This document shows, in pieces, positions 5,660 to 5,688 of a stretch of DNA of 5,688 nucleotides. How positions within the stretch are numbered: position 1 is the stretch's first letter; each line of letters opens with the position of its first letter. Both the position numbers and the translations under genes were made by a program. Under the pieces are notes generated by a model. It saw nothing but the letters and a program-made list of their open reading frames with translations, did no database searches and was not told the origin of the DNA. Origin of the DNA: an uncultured Clostridia bacterium (GTDB lineage Bacteria; Bacillota; Clostridia; Oscillospirales; Ruminococcaceae); assembly GCA_937894185.1 (NCBI GenBank), contig CALCSA010000147.1, positions 1-5,688 on the forward strand, in the 5' to 3' direction.

Positions 5660-5688
5660 AAGGACCATCCGCCAAGCGGGTGGTCCTT
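5660..5688 (+). terminator. Intrinsic terminator after nifU (3' end cut by window)
   Basis: Eleven bases after the nifU stop begins a hairpin with a 13-bp stem: AAGGACCATCCGC (5660-5672) pairs with GCGGGTGGTCCTT (5676-5688) around a CAA loop, with a single T-G wobble. An A-run (5656-5661) precedes it, and the sequence ends in CTT at the window edge, so the expected T-run should continue outside. It closes the rnhA-nifS-nifU unit and, given the A-run, could also work on the opposite strand. Confidence 0.85.

Noticed and set aside
1..5688. A novel defence, mobile or biosynthetic system
   Set aside because: All complete genes belong to well-known families, and no transposase, integrase, CRISPR repeat, toxin-antitoxin pair or reverse transcriptase feature was seen on either strand.

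Overview
This window looks like ordinary chromosome from a fairly GC-rich, low-G+C-type-signal Firmicute, most likely a member of the Clostridia (an Oscillospiraceae-like gut anaerobe is my best guess). The reasons are strong AGGAGG-type ribosome binding sites in front of nearly every gene, use of GTG and TTG starts, a YtvI-type sporulation membrane protein, and a short stand-alone NifU scaffold next to NifS. The taxonomic placement is inference from gene content and style, not from a database match.

Layout. Two transcription units diverge from a 277-base AT-richer intergenic region (3230-3506). Leftward (minus strand) run a fumarylacetoacetate-hydrolase family enzyme (2375-3229), a GNAT N-acetyltransferase (1918-2352) and a CCA-adding tRNA nucleotidyltransferase (565-1914). 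The gaps are 22 and 3 bases, so these three are very likely cotranscribed and the last two translationally coupled. After a gap of about 205 bases comes the N-terminal part of a YtvI/AI-2E family membrane protein (1-359, cut by the window edge), which has a near-perfect Shine-Dalgarno and a leader rich in small hairpins.

Rightward (plus strand) run ribonuclease HI (3507-3959), a NifS/IscS-type cysteine desulfurase (3971-5161) and a NifU/IscU-type Fe-S scaffold (5218-5649), closed by a strong hairpin terminator whose end is cut by the window (5660-5688). Two well-formed housekeeping-type promoters stand in tandem upstream (3352-3380 and 3435-3463).

How they work together. NifS takes sulfur from L-cysteine as an enzyme persulfide and NifU receives it with iron to build clusters, so these two form a minimal Fe-S assembly pair. 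No Rrf2/IscR regulator precedes them and no mnmA follows before the terminator. RNase HI, which removes RNA from RNA:DNA hybrids, shares the transcript but no obvious pathway. On the other strand, CCA addition is a core tRNA function, while the hydrolase-family enzyme and acetyltransferase have no assignable substrates. I see no mobile element, CRISPR array, tRNA/rRNA gene, toxin-antitoxin or defence system. The points most worth checking are the His-rich tail of NifU, the ytvI leader and the divergent promoter region.
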